From an uncultured Bacillota bacterium (lineage in GTDB: Bacteria; Bacillota; Clostridia; Oscillospirales; Oscillospiraceae): DNA of 50,554 nt. The position numbers and the translations under genes were made by a program. Shown here piece after piece: positions 1 through 7,093 of the stretch. The stretch covers positions 1 to 50,554 of the forward strand of contig CANSSJ010000008.1 of assembly GCA_947649625.1 (NCBI GenBank), written 5' to 3'. Under the pieces are notes generated by a model. It was not told the origin of the DNA. It was given only the letters and a program-made list of their open reading frames with translations, and did not search any database. Positions within the stretch are counted from its first letter, which is position 1. Each line of letters starts with the position of its first letter.

Positions 1-1100
<1,100 letters not shown>

Positions 1101-1130
1101 GGTTTTTTCTCCTTTCTGTTGTTGGGAGCG

Positions 1131-1158
1131 CAAAAAACACCCCGCCGGACGGCGGAGC
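1131..1158 (-). terminator. riboswitch expression-platform terminator of metK
   Basis: Read on the minus strand, CTCCGCC pairs with GGCGGGG around a GTCC loop and is followed after GTG by six T (1132-1137). It sits between the SAM-I aptamer and metK, as expected for transcriptional attenuation. Confidence 0.85.
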
Positions 1159-1159
1159 G

Positions 1160-1275
1160 TTATGTTTGGTTGCACCCTCATCTTTCGATACACTACCGCC
1201 GGATTTAGCACCTTGCGCGTACACGCAGGTTGCCGGGCTTCATCGGGCCGTTCCCTCCACCGCTCTTGATAAGGC
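1160..1275 (-). promoter_or_regulatory. SAM-I (S-box) riboswitch
   Basis: The minus strand reads CTTATCAAGAGCGGTGGAGG at 1273 downward, then GATGAAGCCCGGCAACC, AAGGTGCTAAATCC and GAAAGATGAGGGT. These are the S-box conserved blocks in order. The aptamer is followed by a terminator hairpin and then metK, so the layout is that of a SAM-repressed OFF switch. Confidence 0.96.
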
Positions 1276-1294
1276 TATTCAGTTGTCTGGTATG

Positions 1295-1324
1295 ATTATA
1301 AATCAGCCTCCCGGCCTTTGTCAA
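1295..1324 (-). promoter_or_regulatory. metK promoter
   Basis: TTGACA (1319-1324) and TATAAT (1295-1300) on the minus strand are separated by 18 bp, immediately upstream of the SAM-I riboswitch. Both hexamers are perfect sigma-A consensus. Confidence 0.9.
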
Positions 1325-1342
1325 GCGGTTTTCTCCAGGTTT

Positions 1343-1873
1343 TTACACCGCGTACTCATAGAGCAGGAAGCTGGCCAGACCGGTGCTCTTATACCAAATC
1401 TGCTTTGTCTCGATGTACACAAAGCCCGCCCGCTCGTAGAGGCGCTGGGCGGCGGCGTTGCTGTCCAGCACGTCCAGCCGCAGGGCCTTCCAGCCCCTCT
1501 CCCGGGCCACCGCAACGGCCCCCTGGATCATCTCCAGAGCCAGCCCCCGGCCGGACAGGGCCGGAGATACCCCCAGAGTGTGGATCACCGCCGTCTCCCC
1601 GTCCGCCGCGTCCACCCGCCAGGGGGGATTGCCGTAGGTCTTGTCCGTCCCCTGGGTGAGGACCATCCCCGCGGCCAGCGCCCCTTCCAGCTCGCCCACA
1701 TACAGCGTCCCGGCATCTATGGCCTTTTGAAAGTCCGCTTCAATGGGGTATACCCCCCTCCGCCAGCCCAGACCCGTGTTCCCCACCTGGGCCTGAAAGC
1801 GGTCGGTTATCCCGTCGTAAAGCTCCAGAATAGCGTCCATGTCCTCCGGGACCGCCCGTCGGATGTTCAGCAT
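1343..1873 (-). CDS. GNAT family N-acetyltransferase
   Basis: A 176-residue acetyl-CoA-dependent N-acetyltransferase with unknown substrate. Motif A is visible as HTLGVSPALSGRGLALEMI (about residues 96-114), the acetyl-CoA pyrophosphate-binding loop. The C-terminal motif B is represented by LDVLDSNAAAQRLYERAGF, with the Asn and Tyr typical of the fold. The start is the ATG at 1871-1873 after an AGGGGGG ribosome site. The gene stands alone, with the metK promoter just downstream in the same orientation and an RHH cassette upstream on the other strand. The family is certain; nothing here identifies the acceptor amine. Confidence 0.88.
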   Translation of the reverse strand: MLNIRRAVPEDMDAILELYDGITDRFQAQVGNTGLGWRRGVYPIEADFQKAIDAGTLYVGELEGALAAGMVLTQGTDKTYGNPPWRVDAADGETAVIHTLGVSPALSGRGLALEMIQGAVAVARERGWKALRLDVLDSNAAAQRLYERAGFVYIETKQIWYKSTGLASFLLYEYAV

Positions 1874-1941
1874 GTGCCGCTCCCCCCTGTTTTATTTGGT
1901 GGTATTATATCGCAATTGGAGGAAAAATCAAGAAAAACCCC

Positions 1942-1970
1942 TTGACATCTGCCCGTGCAGATGTTATTAT
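1942..1970 (+). promoter_or_regulatory. promoter with embedded palindromic operator for RHH cassette 1
   Basis: TTGACA (1942-1947) and TATTAT (1965-1970) are spaced by 17 bp. Between and overlapping them lies a perfect 8-bp inverted repeat, ACATCTGC/GCAGATGT, with a 4-bp CCGT centre (1945-1964). A palindrome in this position is the expected binding site of an autorepressing RHH protein, here the first gene of the cassette. The promoter is seen directly; the repressor assignment is inferred. Confidence 0.8.
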
Positions 1971-1999
1971 TTTAGCACGGGCGGAAGTGAGGTGAGGAT

Positions 2000-2173
2000 A
2001 TGTCCCCGAAAGGACGTCCAACCAGCAACAAAAAAACTGAACGTCTTGAGATGCGACTTGCACCTAACGAGCTGGCCCTCATGCAAGAATGTGCAGACAG
2101 GCTGGGAATTTCCAAATCGCAGGTTATTCTCATGGGCGTACAGTTGGTAAAGGCTGAGCTGGACAAAAAATAG
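2000..2173 (+). CDS. ribbon-helix-helix (CopG/Arc-like) DNA-binding protein, cassette 1
   Basis: A 57-residue protein (MSPKGRPTSNKKTERLEMRL...). The beta-strand segment RLEMRLAPNE is followed by two helices, ELALMQECADRLGISKSQV and ILMGVQLVKAELDKK, which is the RHH pattern of CopG, Arc and MetJ. The start at 2000 follows a GAGGTGAGG ribosome site. It probably dimerises and represses its own promoter through the palindrome at 1945-1964. It is a clear paralogue of the RHH protein at 23189-23368: both begin MSP, have GRP near the N-terminus, share QECAD in helix 1 and share KGVQLV or MGVQLV in helix 2. The next gene is a 66-residue unknown protein, with an antisense transcript predicted between them. 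Whether the pair is a toxin-antitoxin or some other control module is not shown. Confidence 0.82.
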   Translation: MSPKGRPTSNKKTERLEMRLAPNELALMQECADRLGISKSQVILMGVQLVKAELDKK

Positions 2174-2234
2174 AGTGTTGGCCGCCATAGCAAAGTGAAC
2201 CAACACTCCATAAACCAACCCCGGAGGGAGGGTA
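2163..2234 (-). ncRNA. predicted antisense RNA between RHH gene and small gene, cassette 1
   Basis: The minus strand carries TTGATT (2264-2269) and TATAGT (2241-2246) 17 bp apart, giving a start near 2234. About 30-60 nt on, the hairpin GAGTGTTGG/CCAACACTC (2173-2181 with 2200-2208) is followed on the minus strand by TATTTTTT (2172-2165), a complete intrinsic terminator. The hairpin has no T-run in the other direction, so it works only for an antisense transcript. The RNA would be about 70 nt and complementary to the bicistronic mRNA from the RHH stop codon onward. The second cassette has the same promoter spacing and the same terminator with compensating stem changes (see 23127-23198). This is a prediction from sequence only. 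Confidence 0.65.
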
Positions 2235-2240
2235 AATCTT

Positions 2241-2269
2241 ACTATACCACTCCTCCGAGCGAAAATCAA
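2241..2269 (-). promoter_or_regulatory. antisense RNA promoter, cassette 1
   Basis: TTGATT and TATAGT with a 17-bp spacer on the minus strand, overlapping the leader of the small downstream gene. The aligned positions in cassette 2 read TTGATT and CATAAT, also with 17 bp. Confidence 0.65.
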
Positions 2270-2278
2270 GGAGGAAAT

Positions 2279-2479
2279 ATGGATGTGACAAAGCTGTACG
2301 ATTTGGAGGAGGCAATTCAACATCTTTCCGACGGTCTGAATGCAATTGAGGTCATGGTCATGGGCCTGGAACAGATGCAGGATGCCCATGCAGGCGGGCT
2401 TTATGCCGTCTGGCGATATCTGAATGGAGCCAATCAAGAAGTCCACAGGCAATTGGCCGCCTGTCTGAACGCGATATGA
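2279..2479 (+). CDS. 66-aa helical protein of unknown function, cassette 1
   Basis: MDVTKLYDLEEAIQHLSDGL... is a 66-residue protein predicted to be mostly helical, with no clear membrane segment and no recognised domain. The ATG at 2279 is chosen over longer in-frame starts because an AAGGAGG site lies just before it and the paralogue starts at the same aligned position. It matches the protein at 22878-23081 over its length: LEEA, SDGL, a hydrophobic MVMGL or MVIGL stretch, a YAVW or HAIW motif, then YL and a terminal QL..CL. Its mRNA leader holds a second Shine-Dalgarno-like GGAGG (2223-2227) that can pair with CCTCC (2252-2256). Co-transcription with the RHH gene is likely. The role is unknown; a toxic or regulatory target of the RHH/antisense pair is a guess. 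Confidence 0.75.
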   Translation: MDVTKLYDLEEAIQHLSDGLNAIEVMVMGLEQMQDAHAGGLYAVWRYLNGANQEVHRQLAACLNAI

Positions 2480-2485
2480 GGAAAC

Positions 2486-2511
2486 GGACCGCCCAGCCGG
2501 GCGGTCCGCTG
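2486..2511. terminator. hairpin between convergent cassette 1 and hbd
   Basis: GGACCGCCC pairs with GGGCGGTCC (9 bp, AGCC loop) between the stop codons of two convergent genes. T-runs on both sides are weak, so efficiency is uncertain. Confidence 0.6.
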
Positions 2512-2517
2512 ATTTTA

Positions 2518-3423
2518 TTACCGGGCCAGGCTCTGGAAGTGGGTCAGAACAGGGTTGACCCCGGTCTTTTTACCGTTCTCGTAGGTGTAGAAGCCGGCGC
2601 CGCTCTTGCGGCCCAGGAAGCCGGACACCACCAGCTTGCGCAGCAGCAGGGAGGGGGCGTACTTGGAGCCGATCTCCTTCTCCATGACCGTCATTACGTT
2701 GAGGAGGACATCCAGGCCGATCATGTCGGCCAGCTCCAGGGGGCCCATGGGGTGGTTGCAGCCCAGCTTCATGCCGTTGTCCATCTCCTCCACCGAGCCG
2801 ATGTAGGAGCCCACGATGACGCAGGCCTCGTTGAGCATGGGCAGCAGGGCCCGGTTGACGATGAAACCCGGCTTGTCGTCAGCCTGAATCAGGGTCTTGC
2901 CCATCTTCTCGCCTACCTCCTTGACGGCGGCCAGCACCTCCTGGGTGGTGAGCAGACCGAAGATGACCTCGCACAGCTTCATCCGGGGCACGGGGGAGAA
3001 GAAGTGCATACCCACCACCTGGGAGGGGCGTTTGGTGGCGGCGGCCAGGGCGGTGAGGGAGATGGAGGAGGTGTTGGAGGCGAAGATGGTGTGAGGCGGG
3101 CAGACTTCCTCCAGGGCTTTGAAGACGGCCTGCTTGGCCTCCAGCACCTCGATGATGGCCTCGATGACCAGATCGGCATTCTTGGCGCCCTCCAGGGTGG
3201 CGTCGTAGCTCAGGCGGGACAGGGCGGCGTCCCGGTCCTCCGCGGCCATACGGCCCTTCTCCACATCTCGGGCCAGCGCCTTCTCAATGTTGGCCCTGGC
3301 CCGGTCCAGGGCCTCCTGCCGCTGGTCGTTGAGGGTGACGGTGTAGCCGCTGGTGATGGCATTCTGGGCGATGCCGCTGCCCATCAGGCCGGCGCCCACC
3401 ACAAAAATATTCTGGATAGCCAT
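2518..3423 (-). CDS. hbd: 3-hydroxybutyryl-CoA dehydrogenase
   Basis: Reversibly reduces acetoacetyl-CoA to 3-hydroxybutyryl-CoA with NAD(P)H, a step of clostridial butyrate formation. The 301-residue protein opens with a Rossmann motif, GAGLMGSG (residues 10-17). The conserved SNTSS (about 116-120) and catalytic MHFFSPVP segment (His near 140) follow, and the C-terminal helical domain contains GFIVNR and HPMGPLELAD-type sequence. The length fits the family, with a short C-terminal extension. The gene stands alone, without the usual crt, bcd, etf or thl neighbours, so it may be a second copy or part of a dispersed pathway. Family certain; choice between Hbd and related 3-hydroxyacyl-CoA dehydrogenases likely but not proven. 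Confidence 0.92.
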   Translation of the reverse strand: MAIQNIFVVGAGLMGSGIAQNAITSGYTVTLNDQRQEALDRARANIEKALARDVEKGRMAAEDRDAALSRLSYDATLEGAKNADLVIEAIIEVLEAKQAVFKALEEVCPPHTIFASNTSSISLTALAAATKRPSQVVGMHFFSPVPRMKLCEVIFGLLTTQEVLAAVKEVGEKMGKTLIQADDKPGFIVNRALLPMLNEACVIVGSYIGSVEEMDNGMKLGCNHPMGPLELADMIGLDVLLNVMTVMEKEIGSKYAPSLLLRKLVVSGFLGRKSGAGFYTYENGKKTGVNPVLTHFQSLAR

Positions 3424-3565
3424 AGTTTTGACCCCTTTTCTTTCCTTTTTCTGATCGCGGCGCCGCCCTTCCAGCTGCGGTGCCCCGATGGGCCTATCTT
3501 AGCATATCAACTGCCGCAGGTCTCAGCGTAAATGGGCTTAAAACCTGCAAATATTGACCTCTCTG

Positions 3566-3598
3566 AAAAAATGTGGGGAAAGCGCCCGCTTTCCCCAC
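3566..3598 (-). terminator. terminator of the ahcY-cat-greA operon
   Basis: GTGGGGAAAGCG pairs with CGCTTTCCCCAC (12 bp) and is followed on the minus strand by ATTTTTT (3572-3566). It lies just downstream of greA. Confidence 0.85.
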
Positions 3599-3626
3599 GT
3601 TTAACATAAATTTCCTTCAAAAATCT

Positions 3627-4130
3627 TCAGTAGCTGTTCAGGGCGGCGGAGCCGTCGTCCCGTCCCTTCTCGATGGAGCGGACGACCGCCCAGTAACCGA
3701 AATCCTTGTTCACCTGGACATAAAACCGGTCCCCGGCCTTTCTCCCCAGCAGGGCGGAGCCCATAGGGGACTCCTTGCTGATGAGGCCGTGGGACACGTC
3801 CTGGCGCACGGTGGTCACCACCTGCCAGGTCTCCTCCTCATCATCTTCCTCCAGCCAGATGGTCACCTTGTCATACAGGCCCACGGCGTCGCCGTCGGAG
3901 TGGTCCTCGATCACCCGGGCGGTCTTGATCATATTCTCCAGATAGCGGATGCGGCTCTCGTTTTTGTTCTTCTCCTGCTTGGCGGCCTTGTACTCGAAGT
4001 TCTCGCTCAGGTCCCCGAAGGCCCGGGCCACCTTCACCTCCTCCAGCAGCTGGGGGCGGAGGGTGATGCGCCGGTAGTCCAGCTCCTCCCGCATTTTTTT
4101 AATATCGGTTTTCGTTAACTCATTGTGCAT
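3627..4130 (-). CDS. greA: GreA/GreB-family transcription elongation factor
   Basis: Rescues backtracked RNA polymerase by stimulating transcript cleavage. The 167-residue protein (MHNELTKTDIKKMREELDYR...) has the N-terminal coiled coil, with FGDLSENFEYKAAKQEK around residues 43-59. The acidic D and E there are the Mg-coordinating tip residues of GreA. A C-terminal FKBP-like domain ends with SPMGSALLGRKAGDRFYV. The start at 4130 follows GAGAGGCG. An in-frame ATG further upstream would overlap the preceding gene and lacks a ribosome site. It is third in a tight operon after ahcY and cat (10-nt gap from cat). It may be a divergent paralogue rather than the housekeeping GreA. Confidence 0.85.
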   Translation of the reverse strand: MHNELTKTDIKKMREELDYRRITLRPQLLEEVKVARAFGDLSENFEYKAAKQEKNKNESRIRYLENMIKTARVIEDHSDGDAVGLYDKVTIWLEEDDEEETWQVVTTVRQDVSHGLISKESPMGSALLGRKAGDRFYVQVNKDFGYWAVVRSIEKGRDDGSAALNSY

Positions 4131-4140
4131 GGTACGCCTC

Positions 4141-4767
4141 TCAACAGTTATCAAAATAGTTTTGCAGCTTTTCCACAAAGCGGCCAATGTGTATGCCGTC
4201 CACGAAGGAGTGGTGCGCCTGGACGGAGACGGGGATCAGCAGCCGCCCGTCCTTCTCGTGGTACTTGCCCCAGTCGAAGAGGGGGGTGGCGTTGTCCTTC
4301 TTTCCCGAGTTGGTGTGGGAGATGTGGGTGTATGTGACCCAGGGCATAGGGGAGCACTGAAACACATCGTTGCCCAGGGGCCCTGTAAAATACGGCACCT
4401 GCTCATGGGCCGTCTTTGCGGCCAGCCGGCAGTAGTCCTCCAGACCGTCCCGCATGGGGACGTTGACCACCTTGAACAGCTCCGCGCCCTCATCCAGGTA
4501 GGTGAACGCGGTGTCGATCCGGTCGAACAGGACGATTTGCCCGTCCACAAAGCGGTAGCGAAAGGCTTCAATCTCATTGGCGCACTTGCAGACGGCGTGC
4601 ACCATTGCCAGGGTGAAGGAGATACCCTTTTCCTTCACTATGTGTTTGAAATTGGTGATGTCCGCCTCAAAGGTCACACAGAAAGCCGGCTCCACGCTGT
4701 TCCGGAACACCATACAGTGCATGGCTCTGTCCCATGTTTTCTCGTCAATCACCTTGTAGGGATTCAT
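4141..4767 (-). CDS. CatA-like chloramphenicol acetyltransferase family protein
   Basis: A 208-residue trimeric-CAT-fold O-acetyltransferase. The C-terminal HHSFVDGIHIGRF (about 185-197) is the HHxxxDG catalytic box of type A chloramphenicol acetyltransferases. The N-terminus (NPYKVIDEKTWDR) and the FTLAMVHAVCKCAN helix are also family-typical. Acetyl-CoA is the expected donor. Chloramphenicol resistance cannot be inferred, because many chromosomal Firmicute members have unknown acceptors. It starts 3 nt after the ahcY stop and ends 10 nt before greA, so it is co-transcribed with both. That coupling is unusual and might reflect simple stacking of genes. Confidence 0.85.
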   Translation of the reverse strand: MNPYKVIDEKTWDRAMHCMVFRNSVEPAFCVTFEADITNFKHIVKEKGISFTLAMVHAVCKCANEIEAFRYRFVDGQIVLFDRIDTAFTYLDEGAELFKVVNVPMRDGLEDYCRLAAKTAHEQVPYFTGPLGNDVFQCSPMPWVTYTHISHTNSGKKDNATPLFDWGKYHEKDGRLLIPVSVQAHHSFVDGIHIGRFVEKLQNYFDNC

Positions 4768-4770
4768 CCT

Positions 4771-6015
4771 TTACGCCTCCCAGCCGGCCAGATAGGCTTT
4801 CTGGTCCTCGGTGAGGGTGTCGATGGTCAGCCCCATGGCGGCCAGCTTCACCCGGGCGATCTGGTCGTCGATCTCGTCGGGGACGATATAGACCTTTTTC
4901 TCCAGCCCCTCCCGGTGCTTGGCCAGCCACTCCAGGGACAGGGCCTGGACGGCGAAGGACATGTCCATGATCTCGGCGGGGTGGCCGTTGCCCCCGGCCA
5001 GGTTGACCAGCCGGCCCTCGGCCAGCACGTTGAGAACCCGACCGTCGGCCAGGCGGAAGCCCTCGATATTCTGCCGGCGGGGGAAGGTCTCGGCGGACAT
5101 GGAGCGCAGGGCGGCCACGTCCACCTCGCAGTCGAAGTGGCCGGAGTTGCACAGCACGGCGTTGTTCTTCATCACCTCAAAGTGCCGCTTGACGATCACG
5201 TCCTTGCAGCCGGTGGCGGTGACGAAGATATCGCCGATTTTGGCGGCCTCGTCCATGGACATCACCCGGAAGTTCTCCATGGTGGCGTCCAGGGCCTTGA
5301 AGGGGTCCACCTCGGTGACCACCACATTGGCCCCCATCCCCTTGGCCCGCATGGCGATGCCCTTGCCGCACCAGCCGTAGCCGGCCACCACCACCGTCTT
5401 GCCCGCCACGATCAGGTTGGTGGTGTGCATGATGGCGTCCCAGGTGGACTGGCCGGTGCCGTACTTGTTGTCGTAGTAGTGCTTGGCCTTGGCGTCGTTC
5501 ACCGCCATCATGGGGCAGGGCAGGATGCCCTCCCGCTCCCGGGCGTAGAGGCGGTGGATGCCGGTGGTGGTCTCCTCACAGCCGCCGATGAGCCGGTCGC
5601 CGTACCGGGCGCACTTGCCGCCCAGCAGGTTAATCAGGTCGCCGCCGTCGTCCACGATGAGGTGGGGGCGGCACTTCAGCGTCTCAATGAGCAGGTTCTC
5701 GTACTCCTCCATGCTCACCCCGTGGACCCCGTAGGTGGCCACGCCGGAGTCGGCCACGGCGGCGGCCACGTCGTCCTGGGTGGACAGGGGGTTGCAGCCG
5801 GTGAGATGGACCTCCGCGCCCCCCTCCCGGAGGACCAGCCCCAGATTGGCGGTCTTGGCCTCCAGGTGGACGGAGACGGCGATGGTCAGGCCGGCGAAGG
5901 GCTTTTCCCGGCGGAAGCGCTCCTCAATGCCGCTGAGGGCGGGCATGAAGTCCCGCACCCACTGGATTTTCTGGTGGCCCGAAGGGGCCAGAGACATGTC
6001 TTTGACGATACTCAT
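4771..6015 (-). CDS. ahcY: adenosylhomocysteinase
   Basis: Hydrolyses S-adenosylhomocysteine to adenosine and homocysteine, clearing the inhibitor left by SAM-dependent methylation. The 414-residue protein has VSVHLEAKTANL (47-58) in the substrate domain and CEETTTGIHRLYA (146-158). The NAD-binding glycine motif is GYGWCGKG (212-219), followed by TEVDPFKALDA. It lacks the long insertion of eukaryotic enzymes and ends in GWEA rather than a KYYRY-like tail, as in shorter bacterial forms. The ATG at 6013-6015 follows GGGAGGAT. Upstream in-frame ATGs run into the promoter. It heads an operon with cat and greA. Confidence 0.95.
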   Translation of the reverse strand: MSIVKDMSLAPSGHQKIQWVRDFMPALSGIEERFRREKPFAGLTIAVSVHLEAKTANLGLVLREGGAEVHLTGCNPLSTQDDVAAAVADSGVATYGVHGVSMEEYENLLIETLKCRPHLIVDDGGDLINLLGGKCARYGDRLIGGCEETTTGIHRLYAREREGILPCPMMAVNDAKAKHYYDNKYGTGQSTWDAIMHTTNLIVAGKTVVVAGYGWCGKGIAMRAKGMGANVVVTEVDPFKALDATMENFRVMSMDEAAKIGDIFVTATGCKDVIVKRHFEVMKNNAVLCNSGHFDCEVDVAALRSMSAETFPRRQNIEGFRLADGRVLNVLAEGRLVNLAGGNGHPAEIMDMSFAVQALSLEWLAKHREGLEKKVYIVPDEIDDQIARVKLAAMGLTIDTLTEDQKAYLAGWEA

Positions 6016-6025
6016 GGTGATCCTC

Positions 6026-6050
6026 CCTGTCGTACTATCCCATTTGTAAT
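6026..6050 (-). other. hairpin in the ahcY leader
   Basis: ATCCCATT/AATGGGAT with a TGT loop (about 6036-6054 region) lies between the ahcY promoter and ribosome site. On the plus strand it is followed by a T-run, so it could also stop antisense reading. It does not match the known SAH riboswitch. Confidence 0.4.
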
Positions 6051-6070
6051 GGGATTTTTTCAGCCTCTCT

Positions 6071-6098
6071 ATCTTAGCACATTTTTTCCCCGTGGAAA
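6071..6098 (-). promoter_or_regulatory. probable ahcY operon promoter
   Basis: An extended -10, TGC-TAAGAT (6071-6076 on the minus strand), lies 16 bp from a weak TTTCCA -35 (6093-6098). Confidence 0.5.
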
Positions 6099-6124
6099 AG
6101 GAAAATTTGTTCACACTTTAGCCG

Positions 6125-6153
6125 TAGACTTTTTCCCAAAAAGCGGGTAGAAT
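6125..6153 (+). promoter_or_regulatory. possible promoter of rhomboid-like gene
   Basis: TAGACT (6125-6130) and TAGAAT (6148-6153) are 17 bp apart, 35 nt before the start codon. The match is imperfect. Confidence 0.4.
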
Positions 6154-6188
6154 GAAGATTATGAATTTGATTCAGAGGAGGCCCAGCC

Positions 6189-7055
6189 ATGAGAACCCTT
6201 TCCCGCTGGCTGTCCCGGTTCAGCTACAACCATCCCAATTTGAATATCATCGGTCTCATCCGGTATGTGGTGGCCGGCAACCTGCTGGTCTTTATGATGG
6301 ACCTGTTCACCCACGGCGCATCCACATACTGGCTGTATTTTATCCCGGAACTCATTTTCAGGGGCCAGGTCTGGCGGCTGATCACCTTCATCTTCGTCCC
6401 CATGACCTTCAGTCCCCTCGGCTTCATCCTGTCCACCGTTTTCTTCTACTACATGGGCTCCCGGCTGGAGGCGGTCTGGGGTTCCGCCCGGTTTACTGTG
6501 TACTACGGGCTTGGCGTGATCCTGAACATTGCTGTGGGGCTGCTGCTCGCCCTGATCGACCCCGCCTACCGAACCAGCATCACCGCCGACATGCAGTACC
6601 TCCACCTGTCTCTGTTCTTCGCCTACGCCACCCTCTACCCCGACCTCACCGTGCTGGCCATGTTTTTTATTCCCATCCGCATCAAGTGGCTGGCTCTGCT
6701 GGACGCCGCCCTGTTCGTCTATGAGATCCTGGCCTATCTGTCCTACGGCCAGTTCGCCATGGCCCTGCTGCCCGTCATCGCCATCTTCAACTACCTGATC
6801 TTCTTCTGGGACGACCTGATGGACGCCATGGGCCGGGGTAAGGCCCGGGTGGTCCACCAGCACTCCGCCCAGACCATCAACTTCAAGAAGGCACAGAAGG
6901 AGCTCCAGCAGCGCCGGGGCTACCTCCACAAGTGCGCCGTGTGCGGCGTCACCGATCAGGACGACCCCAACATGGAGTTCCGCTACTGCTCCAAATGTAA
7001 TGGGTACTACTGCTACTGCGCCAACCACATCAACGATCACACCCATGTACAGTAA
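6189..7055 (+). CDS. rhomboid-like membrane protein, apparently non-catalytic, with Cys-rich tail
   Basis: A 288-residue protein with about six membrane segments spanning residues 20-215, preceded by an amphipathic N-terminus. The region from FRGQVWRLITFIFVP, through FYYMGSRLEAVWGSARFTVYY, has the order of rhomboid-family proteins (the W-R-L-x-T and membrane-2 E-x-x-W-G elements). The GxSG serine motif and the later catalytic His are not found at the expected places. The cytoplasmic tail contains CAVC, then CSKCNGYYCYC (about 258-283), with paired cysteines and histidines suggesting a zinc-binding module. The ATG at 6189 follows GAGGAGG. The gene is monocistronic, with a strong terminator after it. 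It is likely a pseudo-rhomboid or Derlin-like protein; its role is unknown. Confidence 0.75.
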   Translation: MRTLSRWLSRFSYNHPNLNIIGLIRYVVAGNLLVFMMDLFTHGASTYWLYFIPELIFRGQVWRLITFIFVPMTFSPLGFILSTVFFYYMGSRLEAVWGSARFTVYYGLGVILNIAVGLLLALIDPAYRTSITADMQYLHLSLFFAYATLYPDLTVLAMFFIPIRIKWLALLDAALFVYEILAYLSYGQFAMALLPVIAIFNYLIFFWDDLMDAMGRGKARVVHQHSAQTINFKKAQKELQQRRGYLHKCAVCGVTDQDDPNMEFRYCSKCNGYYCYCANHINDHTHVQ

Positions 7056-7058
7056 AGG

Positions 7059-7092
7059 CAAGCCCGGGGCCGCGGCCCCGGGCTTGTTTGCT
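7059..7092 (+). terminator. terminator after rhomboid-like gene
   Basis: CAAGCCCGGGGCC/GGCCCCGGGCTTG forms a near-perfect 13-bp stem (7059-7086) followed by TTTGCTTTT. It lies between convergent genes. Confidence 0.85.
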
Positions 7093-7093
7093 T

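Noticed and set aside
6016..6070. SAH riboswitch before ahcY
   Set aside because: Only a simple 8-bp hairpin is present; the conserved SAH-binding core is not seen.
4123..6150. Long plus-strand open frame of about 675 codons
   Set aside because: It is the antisense shadow of ahcY and cat in GC-rich DNA. Its translation is low-complexity (G, H, V, L rich) and shows no family, whereas the minus-strand frames are clear enzymes.
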